From contig JBBAVI010000015.1 in assembly GCA_040397785.1 (NCBI GenBank), forward strand, positions 12,752 to 76,751: a stretch of 64,000 nucleotides of DNA, in the 5' to 3' direction. The position numbers were made by a program, and so were the translations under genes. The DNA is from M3007 sp040397785 (GTDB taxonomy: Bacteria; Bacteroidota; Bacteroidia; Chitinophagales; Saprospiraceae). Each line of letters opens with the position of its first letter. The first letter of the stretch is position 1. The notes beneath the pieces are model-generated. The model saw only the letters and a list, made by a program, of their open reading frames with translations, searched no databases and was not told the origin of the DNA. Below, piece by piece: positions 16,270 through 25,138 of the stretch.

Positions 16270-17649
16270 ATGCGCGATTCAAGTTTATCTATTGCTACTC
16301 CCAACCCGATCCTGACCTCGGGTAAACAAAAATTAGCCCTTGCATTGGCAGGTATTGGCGTGTTGATGCTGCTCATTGTGTGGGGTGCTGGCGCTGCTCT
16401 TGCGCCGCTGCCCGTTTTCCTTGTTTCGATTGGATTGATGACCGCAGGAACCGCTTTGTTTATTCGGGAGGAGTATCAAACGCGCCCGGAAGGCATCAAA
16501 AACAACGGGGTTTGGTTTAAGAGTTTAACAGCGCGCGGGGTCTGGGGCTGGATGACAGGTGTGATTTTGACCGGATTTTATATCTGTTTATATTGGTATC
16601 CGGAATTATTGGGTGTAGGCGTAAATGGGGCTGCAAACCATGGTTTGGCGGCGGTGTTCGACCCGCTGAGTATGTTTCTGCGAAAAATACCTGCTAATCA
16701 ATGGTTTATATACGGTACATTTTATACTCTTTCAGTGCTTTTAATGGGCTGGAAATTTATCCATAAGTACAAACACAACCGGTATCAGCAGATCCGCACC
16801 CTGTCGGTGATGTTTTTTCAGTTGGGTTTCGCGTTTTTAATTCCGGCTCTCATGATTCGGCTGCAACAACCGGAACTATATTTTACCTATTTCTGGCCTT
16901 TGTCGTACAGCAATGCAACGCCCAATACCTGGTCATGGCAATCGCAAACCGGCCTGACAACCATATTTTTCTTTTTTGGGCTGGCCATGTTTTTTGTTGG
17001 AACCCCCATTTTGACCTACTTTTTTGGTAAAAGGTGGTATTGTTCGTGGGTTTGCGGTTGTGGCGGACTGGCGGAAACCTCGGGAGATCCGTTTCGGCAT
17101 TTATCTGATAAAAGTTTAAAAGCCTGGAAGATCGAACGGTGGATGATTCACAGTGTATTGGTTTTCGCGGTGGCGATGACGGCCTTGTTGTGGATTAATG
17201 TGATTACTGGCCGCGGCGTGTTGCAGGAATTTTCGGAAGGATTTTACAAAAGTTACTCCTTTATAATAGGCTCGGTGTTTTCTGGCGTAATTGGCGTTGG
17301 TTTTTATCCGATTATGGGGAGTAGGGTGTGGTGCCGTTTTGGTTGTCCGATGGCAGCGTGGTTGGGATTATGGCAAAAAACCAAGTCAAAATTTCGAATT
17401 ACCGTTAATGGGGGGCAGTGCATCAGTTGTGGCAATTGTTCTACCTTTTGTGAAATGGGCATTGATGTGCGGCATTATGCACAGCGTGGGCAGGATATTG
17501 TACGTTCGTCTTGCGTAGGTTGTGGTGTTTGTTCCGCCGTTTGTCCGCGTGGTGTTTTGCGCCTGGAAGATGCGGCTGGAGATATTGCCCAACGCACACA
17601 GCAGACCCGCACGGTGCATGTAAAACTGGAAGATGTAGGGATTTTATAA
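16270..17649 (+). CDS. Membrane 4Fe-4S ferredoxin-type protein, NapH/NosR/CcoG-like
   Basis: A 459-residue protein with several transmembrane helices (about 20-60, 90-115, 150-170, 185-205, 240-260, 300-325, 340-360). Membrane-embedded Cys motifs WYCSWVCGCGG and WCRFGCPMAAW are those of the NapH/NosR family. A C-terminal pair of 4Fe-4S clusters is given by CISCGNCSTFC and CVGCGVCSAVCPRG. It probably passes electrons across or along the membrane, receiving them from the FAD oxidoreductase encoded 22 bp upstream. The final acceptor is unknown, as no nitrate, nitrous oxide or cytochrome oxidase genes are near. It ends 3 bp from the convergent O-antigen ligase gene. Confidence 0.87.
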   Translation: MRDSSLSIATPNPILTSGKQKLALALAGIGVLMLLIVWGAGAALAPLPVFLVSIGLMTAGTALFIREEYQTRPEGIKNNGVWFKSLTARGVWGWMTGVILTGFYICLYWYPELLGVGVNGAANHGLAAVFDPLSMFLRKIPANQWFIYGTFYTLSVLLMGWKFIHKYKHNRYQQIRTLSVMFFQLGFAFLIPALMIRLQQPELYFTYFWPLSYSNATPNTWSWQSQTGLTTIFFFFGLAMFFVGTPILTYFFGKRWYCSWVCGCGGLAETSGDPFRHLSDKSLKAWKIERWMIHSVLVFAVAMTALLWINVITGRGVLQEFSEGFYKSYSFIIGSVFSGVIGVGFYPIMGSRVWCRFGCPMAAWLGLWQKTKSKFRITVNGGQCISCGNCSTFCEMGIDVRHYAQRGQDIVRSSCVGCGVCSAVCPRGVLRLEDAAGDIAQRTQQTRTVHVKLEDVGIL

Positions 17650-17652
17650 AAA

Positions 17653-18918
17653 CTACAAAACCGCCCGTTTGGGCTGGAATTTTGGGAAAAAACCGAATAG
17701 TAGGGCAATTTGCCCCCAAGCAAGGGCTGCCACCCGACCATCATGCATAAAGTTATTGGTCAACCCCAGTAGTATAAAAACACCCAAGCCTGCCAAGCAG
17801 CAAAAGAGTTGACGTGTGGGTTGGGTATGTAAAAGTGGCCAGGTGTACCACCCCAAAACGACTAACAAACCTAAAACAATTAAAAAACCAGGCCATCCTG
17901 TTTCTGCCAGAATTTGCCAAAACTCTGCGTGCGTTCCTCCGCCCCGCCCAAAAGTATCCGGGTTTCTGCTGGAAATGGGTGCTTTTAAACTAATCCGCGT
18001 CATTTCCGCAGGGTGCTGAAATGGAAAATACTGATCGGCAAAAGTTCCCGGACCAAAACCAGTCCAAGGGCGAGCATTCAACATACGCGCCGCACAATGG
18101 TAGCGGTTGATGCGTTCCATGGTGGATACATCCTTGCGTATTTGTTGGGAAATTGAGGGTAATCCGATCAAAACACCTGCTAATATCAGTAAAATCAGGA
18201 GTAGTAGCTTTTTCTTTGAAAACCAGACCACGGAGGCGTGTAAATACATCAGACCGAAAAGCGCCCCAATTACCAAGACAGACAAAACGGCGCCAAGGCT
18301 TCCGGCCATCATCAAGGCCAACATAAAAAGCGCCGTGCCGGACCATCGAAGCCAAGGGGACAAGGGTAAAACGCCGCCCGTAAGCCAAGGAAGTGTCAAT
18401 GCGAGTACTGCCGCGTACAAGGTGTTTTCAGAAAAAAAAGGCATCGGGGCCAGCAAAGCCTGATCGGCACGAAAATGGTACAATGCGTGGTGCAGAAGGG
18501 TGTAAAGCGCAACCAATGCCATGCTTAAGGTAAAAGCGCGCAAAAGTTGCGGCCAATAGGATCGGATCAAATAGATCCCAGGCACAAACAAGCACCAGTG
18601 GATCGTTTCGACAAATACGTATTTAATGGAAACAGGGGGCATCGCACTGAAACATGTAGCCACCCAAAGCCAAAGGATAAAACTGAGACTCAGCCAAAAT
18701 GCGTTTGAAACCGCATGAAATACCCGACGTTCCTTGGAATGAAAAAGAAGCAGTCCGCCAAGATAGCCAACACAAATGCCCATCCAGGGTTCGGAAGGAA
18801 ACTGGATGCTCCAATGCGAGAAGGCAAGTTCGCCCGACCAAGGCAACAGCGCAAATAGGCATAAATAGACGCGGAACAAACCTTGGGATGAAAAAACGGG
18901 CGATCGCATAACGGGCAT
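17653..18918 (-). CDS. O-antigen ligase family membrane protein
   Basis: A 421-residue polytopic protein with about 10-12 hydrophobic helices. The typical WaaL/Wzy_C segment is present in the large periplasmic loop: RYHCAARMLNARPWTGFGPGTF (about 270-291), followed by an Arg/His-containing stretch (GGGTHAEFWQILAETGWPG). Such proteins ligate or polymerise lipid-linked glycans at the periplasmic face. No other polysaccharide gene is adjacent; the glycosyltransferase at 9.2 kb is the nearest. The start at 18918 places MPVMRSPVFSS before the first helix; Met4 is an alternative. Confidence 0.85.
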   Translation of the reverse strand: MPVMRSPVFSSQGLFRVYLCLFALLPWSGELAFSHWSIQFPSEPWMGICVGYLGGLLLFHSKERRVFHAVSNAFWLSLSFILWLWVATCFSAMPPVSIKYVFVETIHWCLFVPGIYLIRSYWPQLLRAFTLSMALVALYTLLHHALYHFRADQALLAPMPFFSENTLYAAVLALTLPWLTGGVLPLSPWLRWSGTALFMLALMMAGSLGAVLSVLVIGALFGLMYLHASVVWFSKKKLLLLILLILAGVLIGLPSISQQIRKDVSTMERINRYHCAARMLNARPWTGFGPGTFADQYFPFQHPAEMTRISLKAPISSRNPDTFGRGGGTHAEFWQILAETGWPGFLIVLGLLVVLGWYTWPLLHTQPTRQLFCCLAGLGVFILLGLTNNFMHDGRVAALAWGQIALLFGFFPKFQPKRAVL

Positions 18919-19324
18919 TGGTCAGGGACACGCAGCAAACCGCGATCCGGGTACGTTTATAAGCGACTGGATTGAAAGCACGAGTATTTCAAAAAGGGCC
19001 CCTTACAGGTTCCAAATATACAATAGATTGTTCACAATTTTAAAAATGTCAAAATGTTCAAAACTTTTTAAACCGCTGCCTGAAAAACCTAAAAAATCGC
19101 TGAACGGTATTTTTTTATCGCTGAACAGGCAAAAAACAGGCATGAATAGCATTCATAATTTTCAATCTGTTTTGAAAGAAGTTTTTTATGTAGAATTATT
19201 AAAAATAACATAAAAAATTGAAAATCAATAAATTAAGCCTAGTATAGGTGTTGCAACATCATTTTTTGTCTTGAATTAGCAATAATTTGTCCATCAAAAA
19301 TTTGGAAAAAGTTCAACAAACCCA
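18919..19324. other. AT-rich intergenic region with direct repeats
   Basis: A very AT-rich gap upstream of the first ECF sigma gene. ATCGCTGAAC occurs twice, at 19096-19105 and 19117-19126, 21 bp apart (about two helical turns), which would suit a regulator binding site. A short open frame at 19028-19213 has no recognisable content and I do not call it. Confidence 0.4.
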
Positions 19325-19332
19325 TACCTTTG
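19301..19332 (+). promoter_or_regulatory. Promoter of the first ECF sigma gene
   Basis: TTTG at 19301-19304 and TACCTTTG at 19325-19332 are separated by 20 nt, an exact match to the Bacteroidota housekeeping promoter TTTG-N19-21-TAnnTTTG. An unusually strong Shine-Dalgarno sequence, AGGAGGT, precedes the ATG at 19368. Confidence 0.8.
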
Positions 19333-19367
19333 AATCATCTAATAAACTTTCAAACAGGAGGTAAGCC

Positions 19368-19886
19368 ATGACAAGCATGGAATTCAATCATAAATTGAAC
19401 ACCCTAACCAGCCTGCTGCATTCTTTTGCCTATAATTTGACAAAGAATACAGAGGATGCAAAGGACTTGTATCAAGAAACTACTTATCGCGCTTTGTTCA
19501 ACCGCGATAAGTTCCAGCAAGGCACGAACTTTAAAGCGTGGATGTTTACGATCATGAAAAACATCTTCATCAACAACTACCGCAAAAAAGTAAAAGCCAA
19601 CACCATTCTTGATACAACTGACAATCAGTTTTATTTAAATTCGGGAACGCACGCAACAACCAATGCAGCAGAAGGTGATATCATGCTAAAGGAATTGAAT
19701 GCGATGGTCGATTCGTTGGACGCAAGTATTCGCGTTCCGTTCTTGATGCACTTCGAAGGATTTAAATATCAGGAAATTGCCGACGAGCTGGAATTGCCTT
19801 TGGGCACAGTGAAAAGCCGTATCTTCTTCGCCCGCAAAGAACTGAAGGATAAAATCATGACCAATTATGGTTTTCATCCAAACTGA
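19368..19886 (+). CDS. ECF-type RNA polymerase sigma factor, paralogue 1
   Basis: A 172-residue sigma-70 family ECF factor. Region 2 (about 10-75) includes DAKDLYQETTYRAL and FKAWMFTIMKNIFINNYR; region 4 (about 115-165) includes FEGFKYQEIADELELPLG and TVKSRIFFARKELK. Conserved region 2 and 4 motifs are all intact. It is about 75-80% identical by eye to the gene 325 bp downstream, an evident tandem duplication. No anti-sigma or FecR-type gene is nearby, so it is likely controlled by transcription or stability. The strong Shine-Dalgarno and consensus promoter indicate high expression. Confidence 0.93.
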   Translation: MTSMEFNHKLNTLTSLLHSFAYNLTKNTEDAKDLYQETTYRALFNRDKFQQGTNFKAWMFTIMKNIFINNYRKKVKANTILDTTDNQFYLNSGTHATTNAAEGDIMLKELNAMVDSLDASIRVPFLMHFEGFKYQEIADELELPLGTVKSRIFFARKELKDKIMTNYGFHPN

Positions 19887-19931
19887 GTACACCGTTAAAA
19901 ATAAAAATTAAGACTTCCCTGAAGCATCTGC

Positions 19932-19971
19932 AGCGGCCGTTTCGAACTATTCGAAACGGCCGCTTTTTTTA
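19932..19971 (+). terminator. Intrinsic terminator after sigma paralogue 1
   Basis: Fifteen-bp perfect arms (19932-19946 and 19950-19964, AGCGGCCGTTTCGAA) with a CTA loop and a run of seven Ts. Confidence 0.95.
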
Positions 19972-20143
19972 TTCTGATGCTAGAACTTATCAAGCGTTCA
20001 GTACTTTCAATTATTTTTGAACTTACAGATAGAATAGACGACAGTGGTCGTTGTTTTAATACATTGACAATCAATGATTAACACTGTAATGTAAAGTGTG
20101 CTCGTTTAATTTGCCTAATTTTGGCAAAAAATTGTTTAACTTG

Positions 20144-20177
20144 TTTGGTGAAAAGGCTAAACAAAACAGTATCTTTG
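20144..20177 (+). promoter_or_regulatory. Promoter of the second ECF sigma gene
   Basis: TTTG at 20144-20147 and TATCTTTG at 20170-20177, spacing 22 nt. The same promoter type as for the first paralogue, although the sequences around it have diverged and the strong Shine-Dalgarno is missing here. Confidence 0.7.
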
Positions 20178-20210
20178 TCCCAGCAAATCACCACAACAAC
20201 ATTATAGGCT

Positions 20211-20729
20211 ATGACAAGCGTGGAATTTAATGACAAACTCACCGGCTTAAACCGGATCCTGCATTCATTCGCATACAATCTGACCAAAAATTCGGAAGAT
20301 GCGAAAGATCTTTATCAGGAAACCACCTATCGTGCTTTACATAATCGTGATAAATTTCAGCAAGGTACTAATTTTAAAGCTTGGATCTTCACGATCATGA
20401 AAAATATCTTCATTAACAATTACCGCAAACGCATGAAGTCGAATACCATGCTGGATAATACTGATAATCAGTATTATATCAATTCGGCCGACCACGCTAC
20501 AGGCAATCGTGCAGAAGGTACCATCATGCTCAAAGAGATCAATGTGCATATCAGTGCCTTGGATGACAGTATCCGCATCCCGTTTCTGATGCACTTCGAC
20601 GGTTATAAATACCAGGAAATTGCGGATGAACTCAGTTTGCCATTGGGAACGGTAAAAAGCCGCATCTTCTTCGCACGCAAAGAATTGAAAGACAAAATAT
20701 TGTCTACTTACGGTTTTGAGCCAAATTAA
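20211..20729 (+). CDS. ECF-type RNA polymerase sigma factor, paralogue 2
   Basis: A 172-residue paralogue of the preceding sigma factor with identical length and ends (MTSVEF... YGFEPN against MTSMEF... YGFHPN). Region 2 (DAKDLYQETTYRAL, KNIFINNYRKRMK) and region 4 (YKYQEIADELSLPLGTVKS) are nearly unchanged, whereas the linker about 75-115 differs more. Conservation of the DNA-contacting regions suggests that both copies read similar promoters, with divergence in regulation. It has its own promoter and terminator, so it is a separate transcription unit. Confidence 0.93.
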   Translation: MTSVEFNDKLTGLNRILHSFAYNLTKNSEDAKDLYQETTYRALHNRDKFQQGTNFKAWIFTIMKNIFINNYRKRMKSNTMLDNTDNQYYINSADHATGNRAEGTIMLKEINVHISALDDSIRIPFLMHFDGYKYQEIADELSLPLGTVKSRIFFARKELKDKILSTYGFEPN

Positions 20730-20775
20730 TTGATCCGTAGTAAGGCATTTTAAAAATACGCTCTAATATGATATG

Positions 20776-20822
20776 TTCGGTGTTCGAAATGAAATACTAT
20801 TTCGAACACCGAATCATTTTTA
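20776..20822. terminator. Bidirectional terminator between sigma 2 and the SDR gene
   Basis: Arms TTCGGTGTTCGAAAT (20776-20790) and its complement (20799-20813) with an 8-nt loop, followed by ATCATTTTTA. It lies between two convergent genes. Confidence 0.8.
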
Positions 20823-20824
20823 CC

Positions 20825-21610
20825 CTATAAACTGCGGGTGCGCCCCCCATCTACCGGCAAATTAACGCCGCTGATATAGCCCGCAGCCGGCGTACATAAA
20901 AACGCCACAGCCGCAGCCACTTCAGCAGGTTCTGCAAAACGTCGAAGTGGCACGTGTGCTTTAAATTGTTCGGCCACGACATCCTTACTCTGCCCACTTG
21001 CCGCTGCACGTTTTTCTATAATATCTGTAAGCCGGTCCGTCAAGGTGTACCCTGGCAGCACATTATTTACCGTTATTCCATATTTTCCTACTTCATTGGC
21101 CCAGGTTTTGGCCCAGCCTGCTACCGCCCACCGCGTGGTGTTAGATACCCCCAGGTTATCAAGCGGTTCCTTCACGGAAGTACTGATCACATTTACAATA
21201 CGTCCAAAGCCGGCATGCTGCATACCCTGCAACAAGGCCTGCGCAAGCAACTGATTACACAGCAAATGGTTGGTATAAGCCGACAACAAGGCTGAAGCAG
21301 AAGCCTCTGTAATGGGGCCGCCAGGTGGTCCACCCGTATTATTGACTAAGATGTGAAAATGTAGGAGTTTCAACACTGGCTCCACCATTGATAACAGTGC
21401 AGCTGGATTGCTAAAATCGGCCACCAAATATTGATGTTGTTGCCCCTGGGTCGTATCGAGGGTAGCCAATGCATCTTTCAAACTGCTTTCGGTGCGCGCA
21501 AGGAGTGTGACGTTAGCACCAAGTTCTGCTAGTGCTTGCGCTGACGCTTTACCAATACCCGCGCTACCTCCGCCTACCAAGGCGTTTTTTCCTTTTAGAG
21601 ATAAATTCAT
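20825..21610 (-). CDS. Short-chain dehydrogenase with atypical active site
   Basis: A 261-residue Rossmann-fold SDR. The cofactor loop GGGSAGIGKA is at about 13-22, the NNTGG motif (here VNNTGGPPGGP) at about 89, and the C-terminal PVDGGRTRSL is typical of FabG-like members. The usual YxxxK catalytic pair is not found: the corresponding stretch reads SNTTRWAVAGWAKTWANEVG. This SN..R form is seen in an SDR subgroup related to 3-oxoacyl-ACP reductases. The substrate is unknown. A 23-bp gap separates it from the DUF2071 gene upstream on the same strand. Confidence 0.88.
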   Translation of the reverse strand: MNLSLKGKNALVGGGSAGIGKASAQALAELGANVTLLARTESSLKDALATLDTTQGQQHQYLVADFSNPAALLSMVEPVLKLLHFHILVNNTGGPPGGPITEASASALLSAYTNHLLCNQLLAQALLQGMQHAGFGRIVNVISTSVKEPLDNLGVSNTTRWAVAGWAKTWANEVGKYGITVNNVLPGYTLTDRLTDIIEKRAAASGQSKDVVAEQFKAHVPLRRFAEPAEVAAAVAFLCTPAAGYISGVNLPVDGGRTRSL

Positions 21611-21633
21611 GACGATTATTTATTTTAAAAACC

Positions 21634-22341
21634 TCAATTGTCCTGATTCATCAGCACCCGCACTTCCGAACCCTCTGCCAACAAGACTGACTTAGGTTGC
21701 GTCTGATTCAAAAAAGCAAATTCTGGGCCATACAAGGTTTCAAAGTTTACCGAAATTTGATGCGATTGAATCGGATAAACTTCCCAGCGCGGGTGCTCCA
21801 CGCCATACTCTTTAGTAACCTGGGCATCCCAGCGGGTATAACCAAAATAATGTTCGGTAATGAACTCCTCTATACTATCTGGTGCGATGGGTACCGCTGT
21901 GGAGGCCGCCTGCACCGAAAAGGTATGCCAATGCTTCTTGCTTTTCCAACGATAGTCCACACAAAACTGATCATCTTCAATGGTCCAGTTGTGCTGCATG
22001 GGCATGGTTACATAGGGTTCGCGGTAAATGGTACGGGCAACAAAGGCAATGGCTGGCTTAGGAACAATTTCATTTACAAAAACTACACCGCGCCGCCATC
22101 CTTCCGGGGTGTATTTCCGCACATAAAACCGCAAATTCACTTCTTCAAAATTGATGTGAAAAGGAACGGGAATGCCCAAAATGCGCGTTTTTTGAAACAT
22201 AAAGGCCACCAGACTGATATAACATACCCCTTCATGCAAATCGAGTTCAACGCCTTGCGGAAGGTGGGATTGTAATAAGGCGGGATCCATTGCGTAATTG
22301 GCCATGGCGAGCTTGCGCCATTCAGCCGAGAGAAACGTCAT
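21634..22341 (-). CDS. DUF2071 (YqjF-like) family protein
   Basis: A 235-residue cytoplasmic protein. The N-terminus MTFLSAEWRKLAMANYAMDPALLQ, the VCYISLVAFMF segment and the RFYVRKYTPEGWRRGVVFVNE segment are the hallmarks of the DUF2071/YqjF family, which has an acetoacetate-decarboxylase-like fold and no established reaction. The open frame extends to 22359, but Met at 22341 aligns with the family start. It lies between the bcp and SDR genes on the same strand with short gaps (20 and 23 bp), so a shared transcript is likely. Confidence 0.82.
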   Translation of the reverse strand: MTFLSAEWRKLAMANYAMDPALLQSHLPQGVELDLHEGVCYISLVAFMFQKTRILGIPVPFHINFEEVNLRFYVRKYTPEGWRRGVVFVNEIVPKPAIAFVARTIYREPYVTMPMQHNWTIEDDQFCVDYRWKSKKHWHTFSVQAASTAVPIAPDSIEEFITEHYFGYTRWDAQVTKEYGVEHPRWEVYPIQSHQISVNFETLYGPEFAFLNQTQPKSVLLAEGSEVRVLMNQDN

Positions 22342-22361
22342 GATGATGGATTTAGGCAAAT

Positions 22362-22823
22362 TTATACTTCCAGCAATTGGGAAGCGTGGTTTTCGGTATT
22401 AACTTTATCAATGACGCGCTCAATTGTACCTTTTTCGTCAATCACAAAGGTGGTACGCAGCACACCCATATACGCGCGACCCATGAACTTTTTCTCCGCC
22501 CAAACGCCATACGCTTCGGATACAGTATGTGTTTCGTCCGACAATAAATTGAATGGCAGGTTGTGTTTTTCCTGAAATTTTACGTGTTTTTTTACCGAAT
22601 CGGGGCTAACTCCCAGGATTTCATATCCTTTGGCCTGAAATTGTCCGTATCCATCGCGCAAACTGCAAGCTTCGGCAGTACAACCCGGTGTGTCATCTTT
22701 CGGATAAAAATACAATACTAGTTTTTTCCCTTGATAATGGGCCAAGTTGATGATTTCACCTTTTTCGTTGGGTGCGGAAAAATCAGGGGCTTGATCGCCT
22801 GCTTTTAAATGCGTCATGGTCAT
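22362..22823 (-). CDS. bcp: Thioredoxin-dependent peroxiredoxin Bcp
   Basis: A 153-residue peroxiredoxin of the Bcp/PrxQ type. The peroxidatic Cys is in DDTPGCTAEACSLRDGY, with the resolving Cys five residues later, as in atypical 2-Cys PrxQ enzymes. KLVLYFYPKDDTPG and FVIDEKGTIERVI are standard. I take MTMTHLKAGDQAPDF (22823) as start; a longer frame to 22883 adds a basic stretch unlike the family. It reduces hydroperoxides in the cytoplasm with thioredoxin as donor. Confidence 0.93.
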   Translation of the reverse strand: MTMTHLKAGDQAPDFSAPNEKGEIINLAHYQGKKLVLYFYPKDDTPGCTAEACSLRDGYGQFQAKGYEILGVSPDSVKKHVKFQEKHNLPFNLLSDETHTVSEAYGVWAEKKFMGRAYMGVLRTTFVIDEKGTIERVIDKVNTENHASQLLEV

Positions 22824-22892
22824 TTTTTTGATTTTAACAATGTGTTGCAACTTATACAACGACTGGCTGCGGTGTTTGTTCAAATGAAGAGT

Positions 22893-23339
22893 CTAGCGTT
22901 TTTCCCGAAAAAAAGCGAGCAGCATTGCACTGCATTCCTCCATGCGAATCCCCATTTCTAGTTTGGTTTTGGGATGCAGGAGTTCTTTGCCACCCACGCG
23001 CAAAAACCCGCGTTTTTCATCGGTTGCGCCATATACGACCCGGCCAATTTGCGCCCAGGTAATGGCCCCGGCACACATTAGGCAAGGTTCCAGGGTAACA
23101 AATAAGGTACAATCGGGCAAATATTTGCTGCCAAGATAACTAGATGCTGCCGTAATCGCTAAAATCTCAGCATGCGCCGTTACATCCGTCAGTTGCTCTG
23201 TTTGGTTGTGTGCACGGGCAATAATCCGGTTTTCACACACGATCACAGCGCCCACGGGCACTTCCCCGGCCTCCAAGGCCTTCCTGGCTTCTGCGAGCGC
23301 TTGTTGCATGTAGTAATCGTCGGAATAAACAGAGAGCAT
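22893..23339 (-). CDS. tadA: tRNA adenosine(34) deaminase TadA
   Basis: A 148-residue cytidine-deaminase-fold enzyme that converts A34 to inosine in the tRNA-Arg(ACG) anticodon. The zinc and catalytic motifs are present: TAHAEILAI (His and Glu) and PCLMCAGAI (two Cys). The N-terminal YYMQQALAEARKAL and the C-terminal region match TadA rather than guanine deaminase. It lies 70 bp upstream of bcp on the same strand. Confidence 0.93.
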   Translation of the reverse strand: MLSVYSDDYYMQQALAEARKALEAGEVPVGAVIVCENRIIARAHNQTEQLTDVTAHAEILAITAASSYLGSKYLPDCTLFVTLEPCLMCAGAITWAQIGRVVYGATDEKRGFLRVGGKELLHPKTKLEMGIRMEECSAMLLAFFREKR

Positions 23340-23542
23340 CTGGCGCAGCTTTTACGATGTACAAAGTATAATGCCGCGAAGATGCGGTATTTGTATGGTG
23401 TACGGTGTTTAAAATAGTCCTAAAAATCTGTTATCGTTCAATTTTAAGCAAAATAGACAACCTATGCGCACTTTTAAAAATTGTATAAAAAAAAGTGGTG
23501 CGGATACTTTTAAGTTTTGCGGAAGAATCCAGACCTTTACAC

Positions 23543-25033
23543 ATGGAAACGAAGAATAGTTTAGTTGCCCCGCCGAAATTCCTTGGCGAATCGCTCACAT
23601 TCGACGACGTCTTGCTCGTCCCTGCTTACAGCGAAGTCTTACCCAGAGGGGTAGACATTTCCTCCCAGCTCACCCGCAATATTCGGTTGAAAGTACCCAT
23701 TGTCTCCGCGGCGATGGATACCGTAACCGATAAGTCGCTTGCCATTGCAATGGCGCGGCAAGGGGGCATCGGGATTATCCACAAAAATATGTTGATTGCC
23801 GAACAGGCCGATCAGGTGCGCGCCGTAAAACGCTCTGAAGCGGGCATGATACTGGATCCTGTCACCTTGCATCCGGAAGCACAAATTTCGGAAGCCATGG
23901 AATTGATGCGCAAATACAGCATCGGCGGCATTCCGATTACCGACAGAAAGGGCAAACTGGTGGGTATTTTGACCAACCGCGACCTGCGTTTTGAAATCGA
24001 TCATACCCAGTTGGTACGCGACTTAATGACGAAAAAGAACCTAGTGACGGCCCCTAAAGGCACGACACTGGATCAGGCACGCGCCATTTTGCAAGGACGG
24101 AAAATTGAGAAACTGCCGGTCGTAGATGACGAATTTCATTTGATCGGCTTGATTACCTACAAAGACATTATCAAGGGTTCCAATTTCCCGAACGCCTGCA
24201 AAGACAGTTTTGGTCGGTTGGTGGTCGGTGCGGCGGTAGGGGTAACCCCCGATTTGCACGAACGCGTGGGCGCTTTGGTGGCAGTTGGGGTGGATGTTGT
24301 TTGTGTGGATACCGCACATGGCCACTCGAGAGGCGTATTGGATGCCATTAAACATTTGAAATTAACGTTCCCTGATTTGCAAATCATAGGTGGCAATGTT
24401 GCTACCGGCGGTGGCGCGAAAGCCCTGGTTGATGTTGGGGTCGATGCGGTGAAAGTGGGTGTTGGCCCGGGCAGTATTTGTACCACCCGCGTGGTAGCAG
24501 GTGTTGGGGTTGCACAACTTTCGGCTATTGTAAATGCGGCATCCGCGATTAAGGGCTCTGGTATTCCAATTATTGGCGATGGCGGAATTCGTTATACGGG
24601 TGATATTGTAAAAGCCCTGGCGGCTGGTGCGAGTACGATTATGGCGGGCTCTTTGTTTGCTGGTGTAGAGGAAGCACCCGGTGAAACCATCATTTTCGAT
24701 GGTCGTAAATTTAAAACTTACCGCGGTATGGGCAGTTTGGCAGCCATGCAAATGGGTTCCAAGGACCGTTATTTCCAGGATGTGGAGGACGATATTAAAA
24801 AATTAGTACCCGAAGGTATTGAAGGTCGCGTACCCTACAAAGGCACGGTAGCCGAGGTAATGACCCAGTATGTCGGGGGATTGCGTGCAGGAATGGGCTA
24901 TTGCGGTGCGCCTACCGTGGAGGATCTTCAGACGTATGCGCAATTTGTGACCATCACCAATGCCGGCATGATCGAAAGCCATCCACACAATATTATTATT
25001 ACGCGGGAGTCGCCGAATTATAGTCGGTCGTAG
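23543..25033 (+). CDS. guaB: Inosine-5'-monophosphate dehydrogenase
   Basis: A 496-residue enzyme of guanine nucleotide synthesis (IMP to XMP with NAD). The TIM barrel begins at LTFDDVLLVPAYSEVLP; two CBS domains are inserted at about 95-215. The catalytic loop is GVGPGSICTTRVVAGVG with the active-site Cys, followed by GDGGIRYTGDIVKALAAGA and the mobile flap KYFQ-type region (GSKDRYFQDVEDDIKKLVPEG). The frame is open back to 23495, but METKNSLVAPPKFLGE at 23543 is the family-like start. Followed by an inverted repeat that may terminate it. Confidence 0.97.
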   Translation: METKNSLVAPPKFLGESLTFDDVLLVPAYSEVLPRGVDISSQLTRNIRLKVPIVSAAMDTVTDKSLAIAMARQGGIGIIHKNMLIAEQADQVRAVKRSEAGMILDPVTLHPEAQISEAMELMRKYSIGGIPITDRKGKLVGILTNRDLRFEIDHTQLVRDLMTKKNLVTAPKGTTLDQARAILQGRKIEKLPVVDDEFHLIGLITYKDIIKGSNFPNACKDSFGRLVVGAAVGVTPDLHERVGALVAVGVDVVCVDTAHGHSRGVLDAIKHLKLTFPDLQIIGGNVATGGGAKALVDVGVDAVKVGVGPGSICTTRVVAGVGVAQLSAIVNAASAIKGSGIPIIGDGGIRYTGDIVKALAAGASTIMAGSLFAGVEEAPGETIIFDGRKFKTYRGMGSLAAMQMGSKDRYFQDVEDDIKKLVPEGIEGRVPYKGTVAEVMTQYVGGLRAGMGYCGAPTVEDLQTYAQFVTITNAGMIESHPHNIIITRESPNYSRS

Positions 25034-25040
25034 TGGGGGC

Positions 25041-25120
25041 ACCACAGATTACTCGGATTTACACAGATTTTTTTGATTTTGGAGTGCATCTAATCTGTGT
25101 AAATCTGGGCAATCTGTGGT
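25041..25120. repeat. Imperfect inverted repeat after guaB
   Basis: Arms of 29 nt at 25041-25069 and 25092-25120. Ten outer bp (ACCACAGATT) and thirteen inner bp (ATTTACACAGATT) pair exactly, with a 6-bp poorly paired middle. It resembles common dispersed palindromic repeats with a CAGATTTACACAGATT core and could terminate guaB. No T-run follows the 3' arm. Confidence 0.7.
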
Positions 25121-25138
25121 GTACTATCAGTATTAATA

